Of a stretch of 64,000 nt of DNA, positions 8,112-22,548 are shown piece by piece; the first letter of the stretch is position 1; every line of letters starts with the position of its first letter. The notes beneath the pieces were generated by a model. It saw nothing but the letters and a program-made list of their open reading frames with translations. It was not told where the DNA came from and did no database searches. Origin of the DNA: Sciscionella marina DSM 45152 (lineage in GTDB: Bacteria > Actinomycetota > Actinomycetes > Mycobacteriales > Pseudonocardiaceae); contig NZ_KB905382.1 of the NCBI RefSeq assembly GCF_000379465.1, positions 62,001 to 126,000 of the forward strand. The letters are read 5' to 3'. Made by a program: the position numbers and the translations under genes.

Positions 8112-8975
8112 ATGGCGCAGCACAGCGAGACACTCGGCCCGGCCCACGAGGTCACCGTAGGCGGTACCCGGATCCGCTATCACGACACGGGCGCTGGGCC
8201 GCCGGTGGTGTTCGTGCACGGGGTGTTCGCGAACGCGGATCTGTGGCATGAGCTCGTCCCGGAGATCAGTGCGGCCGGGTACCGCTGTCTGGCCCCGGAT
8301 TGGCCGCTCGGTTCGCAGGAGATCCCGGCGCTCGGCCAGGATCTCGCCCCGCCCGCGGTCGCCGATCTGATCGCGGGGTTCCTCGCCGAACTGGGCCTCG
8401 AGGATGTCACCGTGGTCGCGAACGACACCGGCGGCGCGCTCACCCAGCTGCTGTTCACCCGCCATCCGGAGCGTATCGGCCGGGTGGTGCTGACCTCTTC
8501 GGACTGCTATGAGCAGTTCTTCCCGGGATCGCTGAAGCTGCTCACGCTGTTCGCGCGTATTCCCGGATCGATGCGGCTGCTGACCGAGCTGCTGCGGTTC
8601 CCCGTGCTGCATCCGCTGGCGTACGGCATGCTGAGCAAGCGGGGTGTGCCGCTGGAGGTACGCGAGTCCTTCCTGGCGCCCGCGCGGAACAATGCGGCCG
8701 TGCGCCGGGATCTGCGACGGTTCAACGCAGGCGCGCACCGCCGGTACACACAGGCGGCGGCGACCGAGTTTCCCCGGTTCACCAAGCCGGTGCTGCTAGC
8801 CTGGTCGAGTGCGGACCGACTCTTCCCGGCCAGCCTCGCGCACCGGCTCGCCGGTGACCTGCCGAACGCGAGCCTGCGATTCATCGCGGATTCGTACACG
8901 TTCAGTCCTATTGACCAGCCGCAGCGCCTGGCCGAGCTGATTCTGGAGTTCGCCGGCCAGCATGCCCCGTCGTAG
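8112..8975 (+). CDS. Alpha/beta-fold hydrolase
   Basis: 287 residues; the ATG at 8112 follows AGGAGG at 8101-8106. The fold is shown by the oxyanion segment VVFVHGVFANADLWHEL, the nucleophile elbow VVANDTGGALTQ with Asp105 in the nucleophile position, and the acid-loop region LLAWSSADRLFP. An Asp nucleophile occurs in haloalkane dehalogenases and epoxide hydrolases. However, the usual C-terminal catalytic His is not evident: the segment reads SYTFSPIDQPQRLAEL. The reaction is therefore open. It is the first gene of a two-gene operon with the overlapping TetR gene and is preceded by a palindromic operator. Confidence 0.8.
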   Translation: MAQHSETLGPAHEVTVGGTRIRYHDTGAGPPVVFVHGVFANADLWHELVPEISAAGYRCLAPDWPLGSQEIPALGQDLAPPAVADLIAGFLAELGLEDVTVVANDTGGALTQLLFTRHPERIGRVVLTSSDCYEQFFPGSLKLLTLFARIPGSMRLLTELLRFPVLHPLAYGMLSKRGVPLEVRESFLAPARNNAAVRRDLRRFNAGAHRRYTQAAATEFPRFTKPVLLAWSSADRLFPASLAHRLAGDLPNASLRFIADSYTFSPIDQPQRLAELILEFAGQHAPS

Positions 8976-9555
8976 CCAAGTCGACCGCTCCCGCGAGACG
9001 AAGACCGCGCTGATCGCGACCGCTCGCGAACTGTTCGGTGCGCACGGCTATACCCAGGTGTCCGCCGAAGAACTGGTCACGGCCACCGGGTTGAGCCGTG
9101 GGGCGCTGCATCATCATTTCGGCGACAAGCGGGGACTTTTCCTCGCCGTGCTCGAACAGATCGAGCAGGAGATCACCGCGGAGGTCGCCGAGGCGATCCA
9201 GGGCCATCCGGAGCTGTGGCAGGGCATGGTCGCCGCGCTCCGCTGCTACCTGGACAGCTGCCAGCGTCCGGAGGTCATCCAGATAACGCTCACCGACGCG
9301 CCCGCGGTGCTCGGTTGGAAAGCGTGGCGGGAACTGGAGACCGAACACGGGCTGGGGCTGATCACCGAGGCGCTGCGCGGCGCGGCCGCGGCGGGAATCC
9401 TGCGCCCCGCACCGATTCCCGCGCTCGCGCAACTGCTGCTCAGCGCGATCATCGAGGTGAGCCTGATCATCGCCAACGCCGAGGACCCGGAGCAGGCCCG
9501 AGCCGATGCCGAGCAGTCACTGCTGCTGCTCGTCTCCGGCCTGCTCCAGTCCTGA
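8962..9555 (+). CDS. TetR-family regulator, translationally coupled to the hydrolase
   Basis: 197 residues. The ATG lies 14 bases inside the end of the hydrolase gene, so translation is coupled. Helix-turn-helix at residues 10-58 (TKTALIATARELFGAHG, EELVTATGLSRGALHHHFGDK). The C-terminal half resembles common TetR effector domains and does not name a ligand. The shared operon and the palindrome at 8063-8085 suggest that it represses its own operon and responds to the hydrolase's substrate or product. Confidence 0.85.
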   Translation: MPRRSQVDRSRETKTALIATARELFGAHGYTQVSAEELVTATGLSRGALHHHFGDKRGLFLAVLEQIEQEITAEVAEAIQGHPELWQGMVAALRCYLDSCQRPEVIQITLTDAPAVLGWKAWRELETEHGLGLITEALRGAAAAGILRPAPIPALAQLLLSAIIEVSLIIANAEDPEQARADAEQSLLLLVSGLLQS

Positions 9556-9556
9556 G

Positions 9557-9616
9557 CTGTCAACGTCCCAGCTTTCAACGTCTCGGCTCTCAACGTCTCG
9601 GCTCTCAACGTCTCGG
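9557..9616. repeat. Four tandem 15-bp repeats
   Basis: Unit CTCTCAACGTCTCGG: the last two copies are identical and the first two differ at one to four positions. The array fills the gap between the convergent TetR and carboxylase genes. It keeps a multiple of three but lies outside both reading frames. Confidence 0.85.
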
Positions 9617-9618
9617 TT

Positions 9619-15105
<5,487 letters not shown>

Positions 15106-15135
15106 CGGCTGATCCTCCCGAAACGACACACGTAG

Positions 15136-15167
15136 CAGGCGATGTCCGGATCTCGGAGCATCGCCTG
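15136..15167. promoter_or_regulatory. Inverted repeat upstream of the carboxylase gene
   Basis: CAGGCGATG and its exact complement CATCGCCTG, separated by 14 bases, 31-62 bases upstream of the carboxylase start. The 253-bp gap (15106-15358) holds no gene. The repeat is a plausible regulator site, though its protein is unknown. Confidence 0.4.
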
Positions 15168-15358
15168 TACCTCGACCCCAAGCCTGCCCCGTTACCGGGC
15201 GGTACACCATGTCCGGCTCGACGCACGCCGAGGCCGTGCCGTTGTGGGAACCCGCCAAAAAGACGGTCCAGGCCACACCGCGGGAAGGTCTACCACAGAG
15301 CGCGGACCCGAACACGTCTGCCCTGGCGATTTGTCGGAGGCGGCCAGTGGACCCGGAT

Positions 15359-18300
15359 TCACGCGGCGAGGAGACGCTGGAGCCGGTGGCTGCCGGGAAC
15401 GTGCCCGGATTCCTGCCAGAAGGTGGTCGCCCGATCGCGGGCGGTGGCCGCGGGGCCGGGTTCACCGAGCATGGCGAGCGCGGCGGCTAGGGTGCCGTCG
15501 GCATCGGCGCCCAGCACGCGATAACCGTGCTCTCCGGCCCAATCCGCTGCCTGTCCGGCGAGTTCCGCGGCGGTCCCGGATTCGGTCGCGGCCAGTGCCG
15601 TCTCGGCGAGCCAGAGCCGCGCGCTCGCGCCGAGATAGCCGAATCCGGCGGCATCGCTGACCCGGCACGCCTGACGCAGTCGCCGTTCGGCGACGGTGAG
15701 CCTGCCGAGGCCGGTTTCGGCCCTGCCGAGCGCGATGAGTGCGGTGGCGTGTATCAGCTTGTCGTCCTCCGCGGCGGCCAGTTCCCAGGCGCGTTCCGCT
15801 TCGGCTCGGGCCGGTTCGAACACCCCGGTCTCGGTGTGGATCCTGCTGAGCGTAAGCAGGACGTGCACACCGCCGAACTTGGCGCCGAGCCCGGCGAGCA
15901 GTTCACCGGCCAGCCGGATGTGCTCGATCGCCCGCCCGGATTCGCCGAGTGCGTGCAGCGCGAGGCCGAGCTCGTTGTGGTTTGCCGCCTCCCAGAAGAC
16001 CAGCCGGTGCCCGGCGGCGATCTCCAGTCCCGCGCGGTGGCTTCGCTCGGCCTCGTGCAGCCTGCCGAGGTTGTGGTACAGCGAACCGAGCGAGCTCAGG
16101 GCCGCGCTGTGCCCGGCCGGATTGCCCACCTCGCGGTTGAGCTCGACCGCGGCCAGGGTGTGCTCGACCGCCTCGGTGAGCCTTCCGGTCCATTCGAGCG
16201 CGTTGCCGAGGTTGATCTGCGCGGCCGCCTCGCATTCCCGCCAGCGCTGCGCGCGTCCGGCGGCGACGGCCTCGCGCAGGTGGTGGATGCCGTGCTCGTG
16301 GTCTCCGGAACGGAAATACGCCTCGCCGAAACGCAGCCGCAGGAACGCGGCGACCGAGTGCGCCCCGCTGCGCTGTGCCCGGTCGAGAATGACGGGCGCG
16401 GCCGCGAGCCACTGTGCCTGGTGACCGTTCGTGGAGACGTATCCGCTGATCACTTCGGCGAGATTCCAGGCGATCTCGTGCGGACCCGTCGTGGCGACGG
16501 CGATGAGATTGCCGAGTTCGGTGCTCAACCACGCCAGCGCGGCCGTGCTGTCCACAAAGGACAGCGCGTGCTCGCTCGCCCGCGGGGTGCCGACCGGGAG
16601 CCGGACCGCGCCCGCGCGTTCCACCGGCCAAGCCGCCTCGGCGGTCGTCAGGTAGAACCGGCCGAGCCGCTCGCGGGCCCGGGCGCGCCCGATCTCGTCC
16701 TCCTCGGTGTGTGCCCGGCAGGCCGCATAGGAGCGGACGAGGTCGTGCATGTGGTACCGGCCCCTGCTGTGGCATTCGAGCAGGTGTGCCGCGGCGAGCC
16801 GGTCGAGCAGGCGATTCGCCTCGGCCACCGCGATCCCGGCGAGCGCGGCAGCCGCGTCCGCGGTGAAATCGTTGCCGGGGATCAGGCCGAGTAGCCGGAA
16901 AAGCCGCCGGGACAACGGTTCGAGCGCCAGATAGGAGAGTGCGAACGTGGTCGCCACCGGGCTTTCCTCGGCGCCGTCCAGTACGAGACCGCCGATCGGG
17001 TCCGTCGTGGACAGTTCGGCCGCGACATCCCTGAGCGTGCCGCGCGGCTGCGCGAGTACCTTGGCCGCCGCGATCCGCATCGCGAGCGGGAGACCGTCGC
17101 AGAGCCGGGCGAGCTCGCGCGCCGCGTCCGGCTCCCCGGCCACAACCTCGGCGCCGAGCACTCCGCTGAGCAGTCCACGTGACTCCACTCCGGACAGTGG
17201 GCCGAGCGCGATGGTGCGGGCGCCCGCGCGGGCCACCAGTTCACCGAGGCGGTTGCGGCTGGTCACCACGGTGGTCCCGGAAGGCGGAAGCAAGGGGAGT
17301 ACCTGGGCGGTGTCGCGCGCATTGTCGAGCAGTACGAGCATGGCGCGGTCCGCGATGGTGGAGCGGTACAGCCGGAGCTGGTCGTCGAGGCTCGTGGGAA
17401 CCGCACGCGGGTCGATCCCGAGACCGCGCAGCAGGTGCGCCAGCGCCACGGCCGGGGTGAGCGGCTCGTGGTCGGCGTCGTAGCCGCGCAGGTCGAGATA
17501 GAGCTGCCCGTCCGGAAAGCAGGCACGCATCGAATGCGCCCAGTGCACGGCGAGCGTGGTCTTGCCGATCCCGCCGGTGCCGCTGAGTACCCACAGCCCG
17601 GTGCCGTCCTCGGCGAGCTGGGCGTTCAGGGCGGCGAGCTGTTCGGCCCGTCCGGTGAACCCGCGCACCCGCGCGGGCAGTTCGGCGGGGCGAATCGGGC
17701 GAATCGGCATGGTGACCGGCTTCTCCGGCTCGCCGCCGAGCACACCGGCCTGTATCGCGCGCAGTTCCGCTCCGGGCTCGATGCCGAGCTCGGAACGCAG
17801 TCGGTTGCGCGTTTCCCGGTACACGGCCAGTGCCGCGGTGGCCTGTCCGCTGCGCTGCAGTGCCCGCATGAGCAGCCCGCACAACCGTTCCCGGAACGGG
17901 TACCGACCGGTGGCAGTGCGCAGTTCGCCGAGGATCGCCGCATGTTCTCCGGCGGCGAGCTCGGCCTCGAAACACTCCTCCAGGGTGACCAGCCGTCGTT
18001 GTTCGAGCGCGGGCAGTTCGGCGCCGGTGAGGGTTTCGGTGGTGCCGCCGAGCGCTTCGCCGTCCCACAGGGTGAGTGCCTGGCGCAGGCATGCGGCGGC
18101 CGCGGCGTACTCGCCCGCCGTCTGGCGGACTTTCGCTTGTTCCACCAGCCGATCGAAGCGGTGCAGGTCGAGTTCCCCGGGGTGCACCGTGATGCGGTAC
18201 CCGGCCGGTTCCCTGTCGATGACCTCCCTGCCGAGGCGCTTGCGCAGTTCCGAGATGTACACCTGCAGTCTGCCGCGGATGCTCGGCGGCGGTTGCTCGC

Positions 18301-18469
18301 CCCAGACCAGGTCGAACAGCTGCGTTTCGGGAACGACCTGGTTCGCGCGCAGCAGCAGCGCCGCGAGCACCGCGCGCTGTTTCGGTCCGCCGAGCCGGAT
18401 CGGTCCGCCCGGCCCGTCCGCGCCGACGGGACCGAGTAGCCGATAGCGCGGATGGTCGGCGGCGAGCAT
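15359..18469 (-). CDS. AfsR/SARP-family transcriptional regulator with NB-ARC and TPR domains
   Basis: 1,036 residues; the ATG at 18469 follows GAGGT. An OmpR-type winged helix (about 5-95, GGPKQRAVLAALLLRANQVV to GRLQVYISELRKRLG) and a bacterial activator domain (about 100-245) make up the SARP core. An NB-ARC ATPase follows: Walker A GTGGIGKTT near residue 300, AMLVLLDNARD and CDGLPLAMRI. The C-terminal 400 residues are tetratricopeptide-like repeats (AAAQINLGNALEWTGRLTEA, SSLGSLYHNLGRLHEAE). AfsR-type proteins activate secondary-metabolism promoters in response to ligand or phosphorylation. It lies 17 kb from the NRPS cluster, so a link to it is possible but unproven. The carboxylase gene follows on the same strand after 253 bp. 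Confidence 0.9.
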   Translation of the reverse strand: MLAADHPRYRLLGPVGADGPGGPIRLGGPKQRAVLAALLLRANQVVPETQLFDLVWGEQPPPSIRGRLQVYISELRKRLGREVIDREPAGYRITVHPGELDLHRFDRLVEQAKVRQTAGEYAAAAACLRQALTLWDGEALGGTTETLTGAELPALEQRRLVTLEECFEAELAAGEHAAILGELRTATGRYPFRERLCGLLMRALQRSGQATAALAVYRETRNRLRSELGIEPGAELRAIQAGVLGGEPEKPVTMPIRPIRPAELPARVRGFTGRAEQLAALNAQLAEDGTGLWVLSGTGGIGKTTLAVHWAHSMRACFPDGQLYLDLRGYDADHEPLTPAVALAHLLRGLGIDPRAVPTSLDDQLRLYRSTIADRAMLVLLDNARDTAQVLPLLPPSGTTVVTSRNRLGELVARAGARTIALGPLSGVESRGLLSGVLGAEVVAGEPDAARELARLCDGLPLAMRIAAAKVLAQPRGTLRDVAAELSTTDPIGGLVLDGAEESPVATTFALSYLALEPLSRRLFRLLGLIPGNDFTADAAAALAGIAVAEANRLLDRLAAAHLLECHSRGRYHMHDLVRSYAACRAHTEEDEIGRARARERLGRFYLTTAEAAWPVERAGAVRLPVGTPRASEHALSFVDSTAALAWLSTELGNLIAVATTGPHEIAWNLAEVISGYVSTNGHQAQWLAAAPVILDRAQRSGAHSVAAFLRLRFGEAYFRSGDHEHGIHHLREAVAAGRAQRWRECEAAAQINLGNALEWTGRLTEAVEHTLAAVELNREVGNPAGHSAALSSLGSLYHNLGRLHEAERSHRAGLEIAAGHRLVFWEAANHNELGLALHALGESGRAIEHIRLAGELLAGLGAKFGGVHVLLTLSRIHTETGVFEPARAEAERAWELAAAEDDKLIHATALIALGRAETGLGRLTVAERRLRQACRVSDAAGFGYLGASARLWLAETALAATESGTAAELAGQAADWAGEHGYRVLGADADGTLAAALAMLGEPGPAATARDRATTFWQESGHVPGSHRLQRLLAA

Positions 18470-18607
18470 GGGACCTCGATTCGTGTTCGGCGAACGGCCC
18501 GGCCTTGGACGCGATGCCGAGCCGTGCGGTTCCGCCGAACCGAAACCGTCAGGAACGCGAGAAATGTCCCGATAGTTCTTTATTCGGCACAGTTGTCCAG
18601 CACAGCG

Positions 18608-19513
18608 CTAGGTGTGGATACCGTTCGCGGATTCCTGGTCCGGGTCTTGCGAATCCTTCGGTTCCGCGACGAGGTCTTTGTGCGAGGCCCGGTGTTCCAC
18701 CCGTTCGGCGCCGGGGGACCGGGAAGAGAAATCGTCCGGATCGAACCGCTTGTCGGTCACCAGCGTCGGACGGGGCGGGCGCAGCAGTGCGCCGTTGTCC
18801 AGGATGTTCTGTTCGGTGATCTTGAAAGCCCGGGCGATGCGGTCCATCTCCGCAGTGGTCCCGTCATGGAGCTGGTCGAGCACGTTCGCGAAGGACTCGA
18901 GCACTTCGGGCTTGCCTTGGACGTTCTTCCAATCGAGATAGACAGTCACGGCCCCGGTGAACAGCGCGGCCGGGGAGCCCTCGAAGGACGAGGTGGCGTT
19001 GGCGATCGCGGTGCAAATGTGTGCCTCGGCGGACTCCTCGGCCATCTGAGCCTTGTCCAGTCCGTCCGCGGCCGCGTCCATCGTGTCGTGGAAGTCCTGC
19101 TTCATCGCGTCGAGCAGCTTGTTGTAGTTCTCCAGCGTTGTCTGCTGATCGGTCAACAGGAGTTCCATCAGGTGGACCGCATCGCGCATCGTTTGTAGAT
19201 AGTGCCGGAACCCGTCCGCCGCGTCACCCTGCCAGGCGGCGAGGGTCGCCACCGTATCGTCCAGCCCGCTCTCCCGGTGCCTGGCGACCGCGAGCTTGGC
19301 CTGGTGCACGAACTCCGCCATGGTCGCGCTGGCTTCGAAGTCCTCCGGTACCGCGAACCGCATGATCGACTGGTACAGCCGGTCGGGCAGCGCCAACTGT
19401 CCGACCGGGACGAGCTCGGATGTGACCACTTCACGTGCGGTCCTGCGCCATTCATCGGCCCAGGCCTCGACCTCTGTCGGCCAGGAAGCACCGACCGGAA
19501 CGAGTACACCCAT
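18608..19513 (-). CDS. WXG100/PPE-like type VII secretion-associated protein
   Basis: 301 residues, mainly helical. The WxG motif appears as LAAWQGDAADGFRHYLQTM near residue 92-110, flanked by long helices (DQQTTLENYNKLLDAMKQDF), which is the hairpin expected for ESX substrates and their partners. The last 60 residues are polar and probably disordered (DPDDFSSRSPGAERVEHRAS). It is the third gene of an operon after the YbaB-like and 108-residue genes. The export machinery (EccB-E, MycP) is not in the window, so secretion is inferred. Confidence 0.65.
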   Translation of the reverse strand: MGVLVPVGASWPTEVEAWADEWRRTAREVVTSELVPVGQLALPDRLYQSIMRFAVPEDFEASATMAEFVHQAKLAVARHRESGLDDTVATLAAWQGDAADGFRHYLQTMRDAVHLMELLLTDQQTTLENYNKLLDAMKQDFHDTMDAAADGLDKAQMAEESAEAHICTAIANATSSFEGSPAALFTGAVTVYLDWKNVQGKPEVLESFANVLDQLHDGTTAEMDRIARAFKITEQNILDNGALLRPPRPTLVTDKRFDPDDFSSRSPGAERVEHRASHKDLVAEPKDSQDPDQESANGIHT

Positions 19514-19530
19514 GGTTGTCTACCTCCGCG

Positions 19531-19857
19531 TCATCGCTGGTGCTTGTGCAATGCTTCGGCCGAATCGCGTTCGGCGGCGGCGTACCGCTTGGCGATCTCC
19601 AGGATCGCTTCCCTGCCCAGATCGAGGTTTTCGTGATCGTCGTGCAGCAGCTTGATCATCGCCTCCGCGGTGATCTGCCATCCGGCCAAGGCGCGGGCAC
19701 ACAGGTCCGGGTTGTGTGAGCGGAATGCCGTGTTCTCCTCCTCGGTGGCCTTGATCAGCTGCCGTCGCGCGGTCTCCAGGTCGTCGAGCGCCTTGGGAAG
19801 GTCGCTTTTGCCCGCATAGCGCAGCTCCTCGACGTCGGCGTGAAATCCGTTGCTCAT
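19531..19857 (-). CDS. Small helical type VII secretion-associated (WXG100-like) protein
   Basis: 108 residues from the ATG at 19857, one base after the stop of the YbaB-like gene. It is helical and charged (ADVEELRYAGKSDLPKALDD, then AIAKRYAA-type repeats near the end) with a single central Trp in LAGWQITAEAMIK. Size, position and pairing with the larger WxG protein suggest an ESX chaperone or partner. A clear WxG turn is absent, so the family call is by context. Confidence 0.55.
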   Translation of the reverse strand: MSNGFHADVEELRYAGKSDLPKALDDLETARRQLIKATEEENTAFRSHNPDLCARALAGWQITAEAMIKLLHDDHENLDLGREAILEIAKRYAAAERDSAEALHKHQR

Positions 19858-19858
19858 C

Positions 19859-20287
19859 TCACCACTCCCTGCGCAGTACGGTCGGGGACAGCGCATCCAG
19901 GTCCACCGGTTCGGGCTCGGGTTCCGTGTACGGTGCGAATTCCTGGCGCCAGGCGAACCGGTCCTGCAGATAGGTGCTGCCGCCGAACGGGCGCAGCAAT
20001 TCGGCGGCCTGGCGTGCCGCGGTGCGCTGTGCCTCGGCATAGGTCCGCAGTACCGCCTCGGCGATCCGCTCCGGTGCCATTTTTCTGACCTGTTCGCCGA
20101 GGCGCAGCTCGGTCAGCACTCCGTCGACGTTCACCGTCAGGTGCACCGCGCCGTCCGGGGACTCACCCTCGACCGAGATCGCGGGCAGCTCCTTGCCCAG
20201 AACATCCTTGGTGGCCTGCGCATTCTCGCGAACCCGTGCGAGTTTCTGCCACGCGGCGTCCATCCGCGCGGCCTCGTCGTCTGTCAT
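19859..20287 (-). CDS. YbaB/EbfC-family protein
   Basis: 142 residues. The region AWQKLARVRENAQATKDVLG followed by AVHLTVNVDGVLTELRLG and a long C-terminal helix matches the YbaB/EbfC fold, a small dimer that binds DNA nonspecifically. In Mycobacteriales such proteins are often encoded with ESX substrates (EspL is one example), and here too it heads an operon with two WXG100-like genes. The C-terminal tail is acidic and proline-rich (EPEPEPVDLDALSP). It may act as a cytosolic partner of secretion rather than a nucleoid protein. Confidence 0.75.
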   Translation of the reverse strand: MTDDEAARMDAAWQKLARVRENAQATKDVLGKELPAISVEGESPDGAVHLTVNVDGVLTELRLGEQVRKMAPERIAEAVLRTYAEAQRTAARQAAELLRPFGGSTYLQDRFAWRQEFAPYTEPEPEPVDLDALSPTVLRREW

Positions 20288-20372
20288 CGCCGTCCTCCTG
20301 GTCGCCCCCTTGCCCGGCCAGTCTCGGCCGCGGGACTTCCGAACGGCTTCCCACGCGCTTCCCGTCGGTGAG

Positions 20373-21857
20373 TCAGCCCGTCCGGGCCGCCGCGGTGCAG
20401 CTCTGCGTGCCGTGGCACTGACGCAGTGCGGTCAGTTGCCGGTGCAGCCGCTCCCGCGTTGCGGTGGGCAGCGTGTCGTAGGTGTTGTGCAGCTGGCCGG
20501 GATCGCGGCGGTGGTCGTAGTATTCCTTGGCGCCGTTGTCGTATTCGGTGTAGGTGAACGCCCCGGTGCGGATCGCGGCATAACTCGGCGGATTGCCGCT
20601 GCCCTTGGCCGGATAGTCGGGATCCTTCGGGTCGGTGTCCGGTCCGTGATGCTCGACGAGGGCGGTGTCCGGTCGGCCGGGCGGATTCTGCCCGTGCAGT
20701 GGCGGGACGAGACTGTGGCCGTCCACCTCCGGAGGGGGAGTCGCGCCGCCGAGGGATTCGAAGGTGGGGGCGAGGTCGATATTGGAGGCGGTGGCGGAAG
20801 TGGTGCGGCCCGCGGGCACTCCGGGGCCGGTGACCACGAGCGGCACCCGCACATCGGTGTCGAACGCGGTCTGCTTGCCGGACGCGAGCCGGTACTCGCC
20901 CATGTGGAAACCGTTGTCCGAGTTGAACACGAAGTAGGTGTTCTTGTCCTGCCCGGTGGCCCGCAGGGTCTGCTGCAGTCGGCCGATCATGGCGTCCACG
21001 GCCTGCACCGACTGCGCCCGTTTGCGGAAGTCCCTGTCGATCTTCTGGATCCGTTGCCGGGGAAGGGGTTCCCGGTTTGCCAGCCAGGGCGGGGCATCGG
21101 TGGGCAGCTGGTTGAACGCCGGTCCGCGTGGTGCTTGCAGTCCGGGGAACTTGTCGGCGTCCCGGGGTGCCGGGGTGTACGGGCCGTGCGGGGCGAAGGT
21201 CGCGGTCTCCAGCAGGAAAGGTTGCCGGTCCTGCGCCGCGGACTTCGCGAAGGAGTTCGCCTTACGGGACACCACATCCGTGAGGTAGTCCTTCGATTTC
21301 TTCCCGTGGTGCACCAGCTGCCCGTTCTCGTTCATGGTGTAGCCGAACTCCGGGTACCCGTTCTCGGCCACATCCCATTCGTCCCAGCCCGGCGGTGGCG
21401 GAAGGGCTTTGCCGGTCACCTTCTTCGGTACCGGGTACTCGTTCATGTACTTGCCCATCATCGCGGTCCGGTAACCCTTGTCCTGCAATGCCGTGGCGAA
21501 GGTTCGGTTTTCCTCGCCGTGCTGCTGGAACACGGGATAACCGCCGTCCGGCGCGGAGTTCGTGAACACGCCGGTGTCGTGCGGGAACCGCCCGGTGAAG
21601 ATCGAGGACCGGGAAGGGCAGCACAGCGAATCGGTCACCGAATAGTTCGAGAACGACATGCCCTCTCGCTGCATCTGCTGCACGTGCGGCATATAGGGCA
21701 GCAGGTTCATGGACAGATCGTCGGTCAGCACGAATACGATGTTCGGGCGCGCGGAACCGGTCTCGGCGGTGTTGGCGATCGAGGTTCCGGAACACCCGGC
21801 GACCGCGAGCAGGACGGCGGTCGCGCACAAGGCCACTGGAGTACGGGTTCTGGACAT
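20373..21857 (-). CDS. Lipoprotein sulfatase (formylglycine-dependent family)
   Basis: 494 residues from the ATG at 21857, with GAGAGG nine bases upstream. A lipoprotein signal is seen: ALCATAVLLAVAGCSG, lipobox LAVAGC. The catalytic domain starts NIVFVLTDDLS (metal-binding Asp pair), followed by the sulfatase signature CCPSRSSIFTGR. There the first Cys, near residue 78, is the one converted to formylglycine, and FVFNSDNGFHMGEYR carries further metal ligands. It should cleave sulfate esters outside the membrane. It diverges from a MarR regulator at 21982, which is the likely controller. The substrate is unknown, and phosphonate-hydrolase relatives cannot be excluded. Confidence 0.9.
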   Translation of the reverse strand: MSRTRTPVALCATAVLLAVAGCSGTSIANTAETGSARPNIVFVLTDDLSMNLLPYMPHVQQMQREGMSFSNYSVTDSLCCPSRSSIFTGRFPHDTGVFTNSAPDGGYPVFQQHGEENRTFATALQDKGYRTAMMGKYMNEYPVPKKVTGKALPPPPGWDEWDVAENGYPEFGYTMNENGQLVHHGKKSKDYLTDVVSRKANSFAKSAAQDRQPFLLETATFAPHGPYTPAPRDADKFPGLQAPRGPAFNQLPTDAPPWLANREPLPRQRIQKIDRDFRKRAQSVQAVDAMIGRLQQTLRATGQDKNTYFVFNSDNGFHMGEYRLASGKQTAFDTDVRVPLVVTGPGVPAGRTTSATASNIDLAPTFESLGGATPPPEVDGHSLVPPLHGQNPPGRPDTALVEHHGPDTDPKDPDYPAKGSGNPPSYAAIRTGAFTYTEYDNGAKEYYDHRRDPGQLHNTYDTLPTATRERLHRQLTALRQCHGTQSCTAAARTG

Positions 21858-21931
21858 CGGCCGCATCCTCTCGGTGTGGGACGCCTCGCCGGATCGACGG
21901 TACCCGCGACTCCGGATGATCGTCAACAAAC

Positions 21932-21942
21932 GAGACTGTCTC
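21932..21942. promoter_or_regulatory. Candidate MarR operator
   Basis: Palindrome GAGACTGTCTC (5-bp arms, one central base) within the 124-bp gap between the divergent sulfatase and MarR genes. It is short, so the call is tentative. Confidence 0.35.
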
Positions 21943-21981
21943 TGGATGCGACCTTCTTGTCGATTCCGTTAGCATGGCCAC

Positions 21982-22431
21982 ATGAGCGAAGCAGTCGAGG
22001 AATTCCCGTCGAACACCGCGCCCGAACAGCTCGTCATGGTGCTGCGGCGGTATCGGGAGGCACTGCGCAGGGCACTCATCGCGGATGACTTCAGTCCCGT
22101 CCCGCCGGTGGCGAACTGGTTGCTCATCGCGCTGGCACGGCGATCGGGGACGGTCGGGGAGCTCGCGCGCCGATTGGACACCACCAAGCAGGCGGTCAGC
22201 AGGCTCGCCGATCAGCTGGTGGGCCTCGGGTACTGCCGCCGTCAGCGCGGCACCGCCAACCGCAGGCAGGTCACCCTCTCGGTCACCGAGGAGGGGCACG
22301 CGGCCGCGGGGATCCTGGTCGGTGCCATCGAGCGGCTCGACCGGGAACTGTTCGAGAACGTCAGCGAAACCGACCGGGACGCGTTCCACCGGGTGCTGGC
22401 CACGGTCACCGCTGCGGGTACCCCGGAATAG
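21982..22431 (+). CDS. MarR-family regulator
   Basis: 149 residues. The winged helix is clear: WLLIALARRSGTVGELARRL, then TTKQAVSRLADQLVGLGYCR and the wing RGTANRRQVTLSVTEEG. N- and C-terminal helices form the usual dimer interface. Divergent orientation with the sulfatase suggests control of that gene. The ligand is not inferable. Confidence 0.9.
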   Translation: MSEAVEEFPSNTAPEQLVMVLRRYREALRRALIADDFSPVPPVANWLLIALARRSGTVGELARRLDTTKQAVSRLADQLVGLGYCRRQRGTANRRQVTLSVTEEGHAAAGILVGAIERLDRELFENVSETDRDAFHRVLATVTAAGTPE

Positions 22432-22477
22432 CCGTGCGCACCGCCGGGGAGGATTACGAGGCCACCGCGGGGGAAAC

Positions 22478-22548
22478 TTCTTGCTGCGCGGCGCCCCGCT
22501 CGCGTCCACCGGGACCGTGCTCCCGGTGGACGGCGGCTGGTCACACGG
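22478..22548 (+). pseudogene. C-terminal scrap of a short-chain dehydrogenase
   Basis: One frame reads RGAPLASTGTVLPVDGGWS, the very end of classical SDR enzymes (the A-S-x-x-T-G-x-x-L-x-V-D-G-G motif). Nothing upstream matches the rest of the family. It overlaps the end of the MFS gene on the other strand. Evidence is a single motif. Confidence 0.4.

Noticed and set aside
9557-9616. Possible CRISPR array
   Set aside because: The repeats are 15 bp and contiguous, with no spacers and no cas genes.
15106-15465. Upstream extension of the carboxylase reading frame
   Set aside because: It overlaps the end of the SARP gene; homology to biotin carboxylases begins at the GTG at 15105.
18470-18607. 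Heptamer repeats for SARP binding
   Set aside because: No regular 11-bp-spaced direct repeats were recognised in this gap or in the NRPS promoter region.
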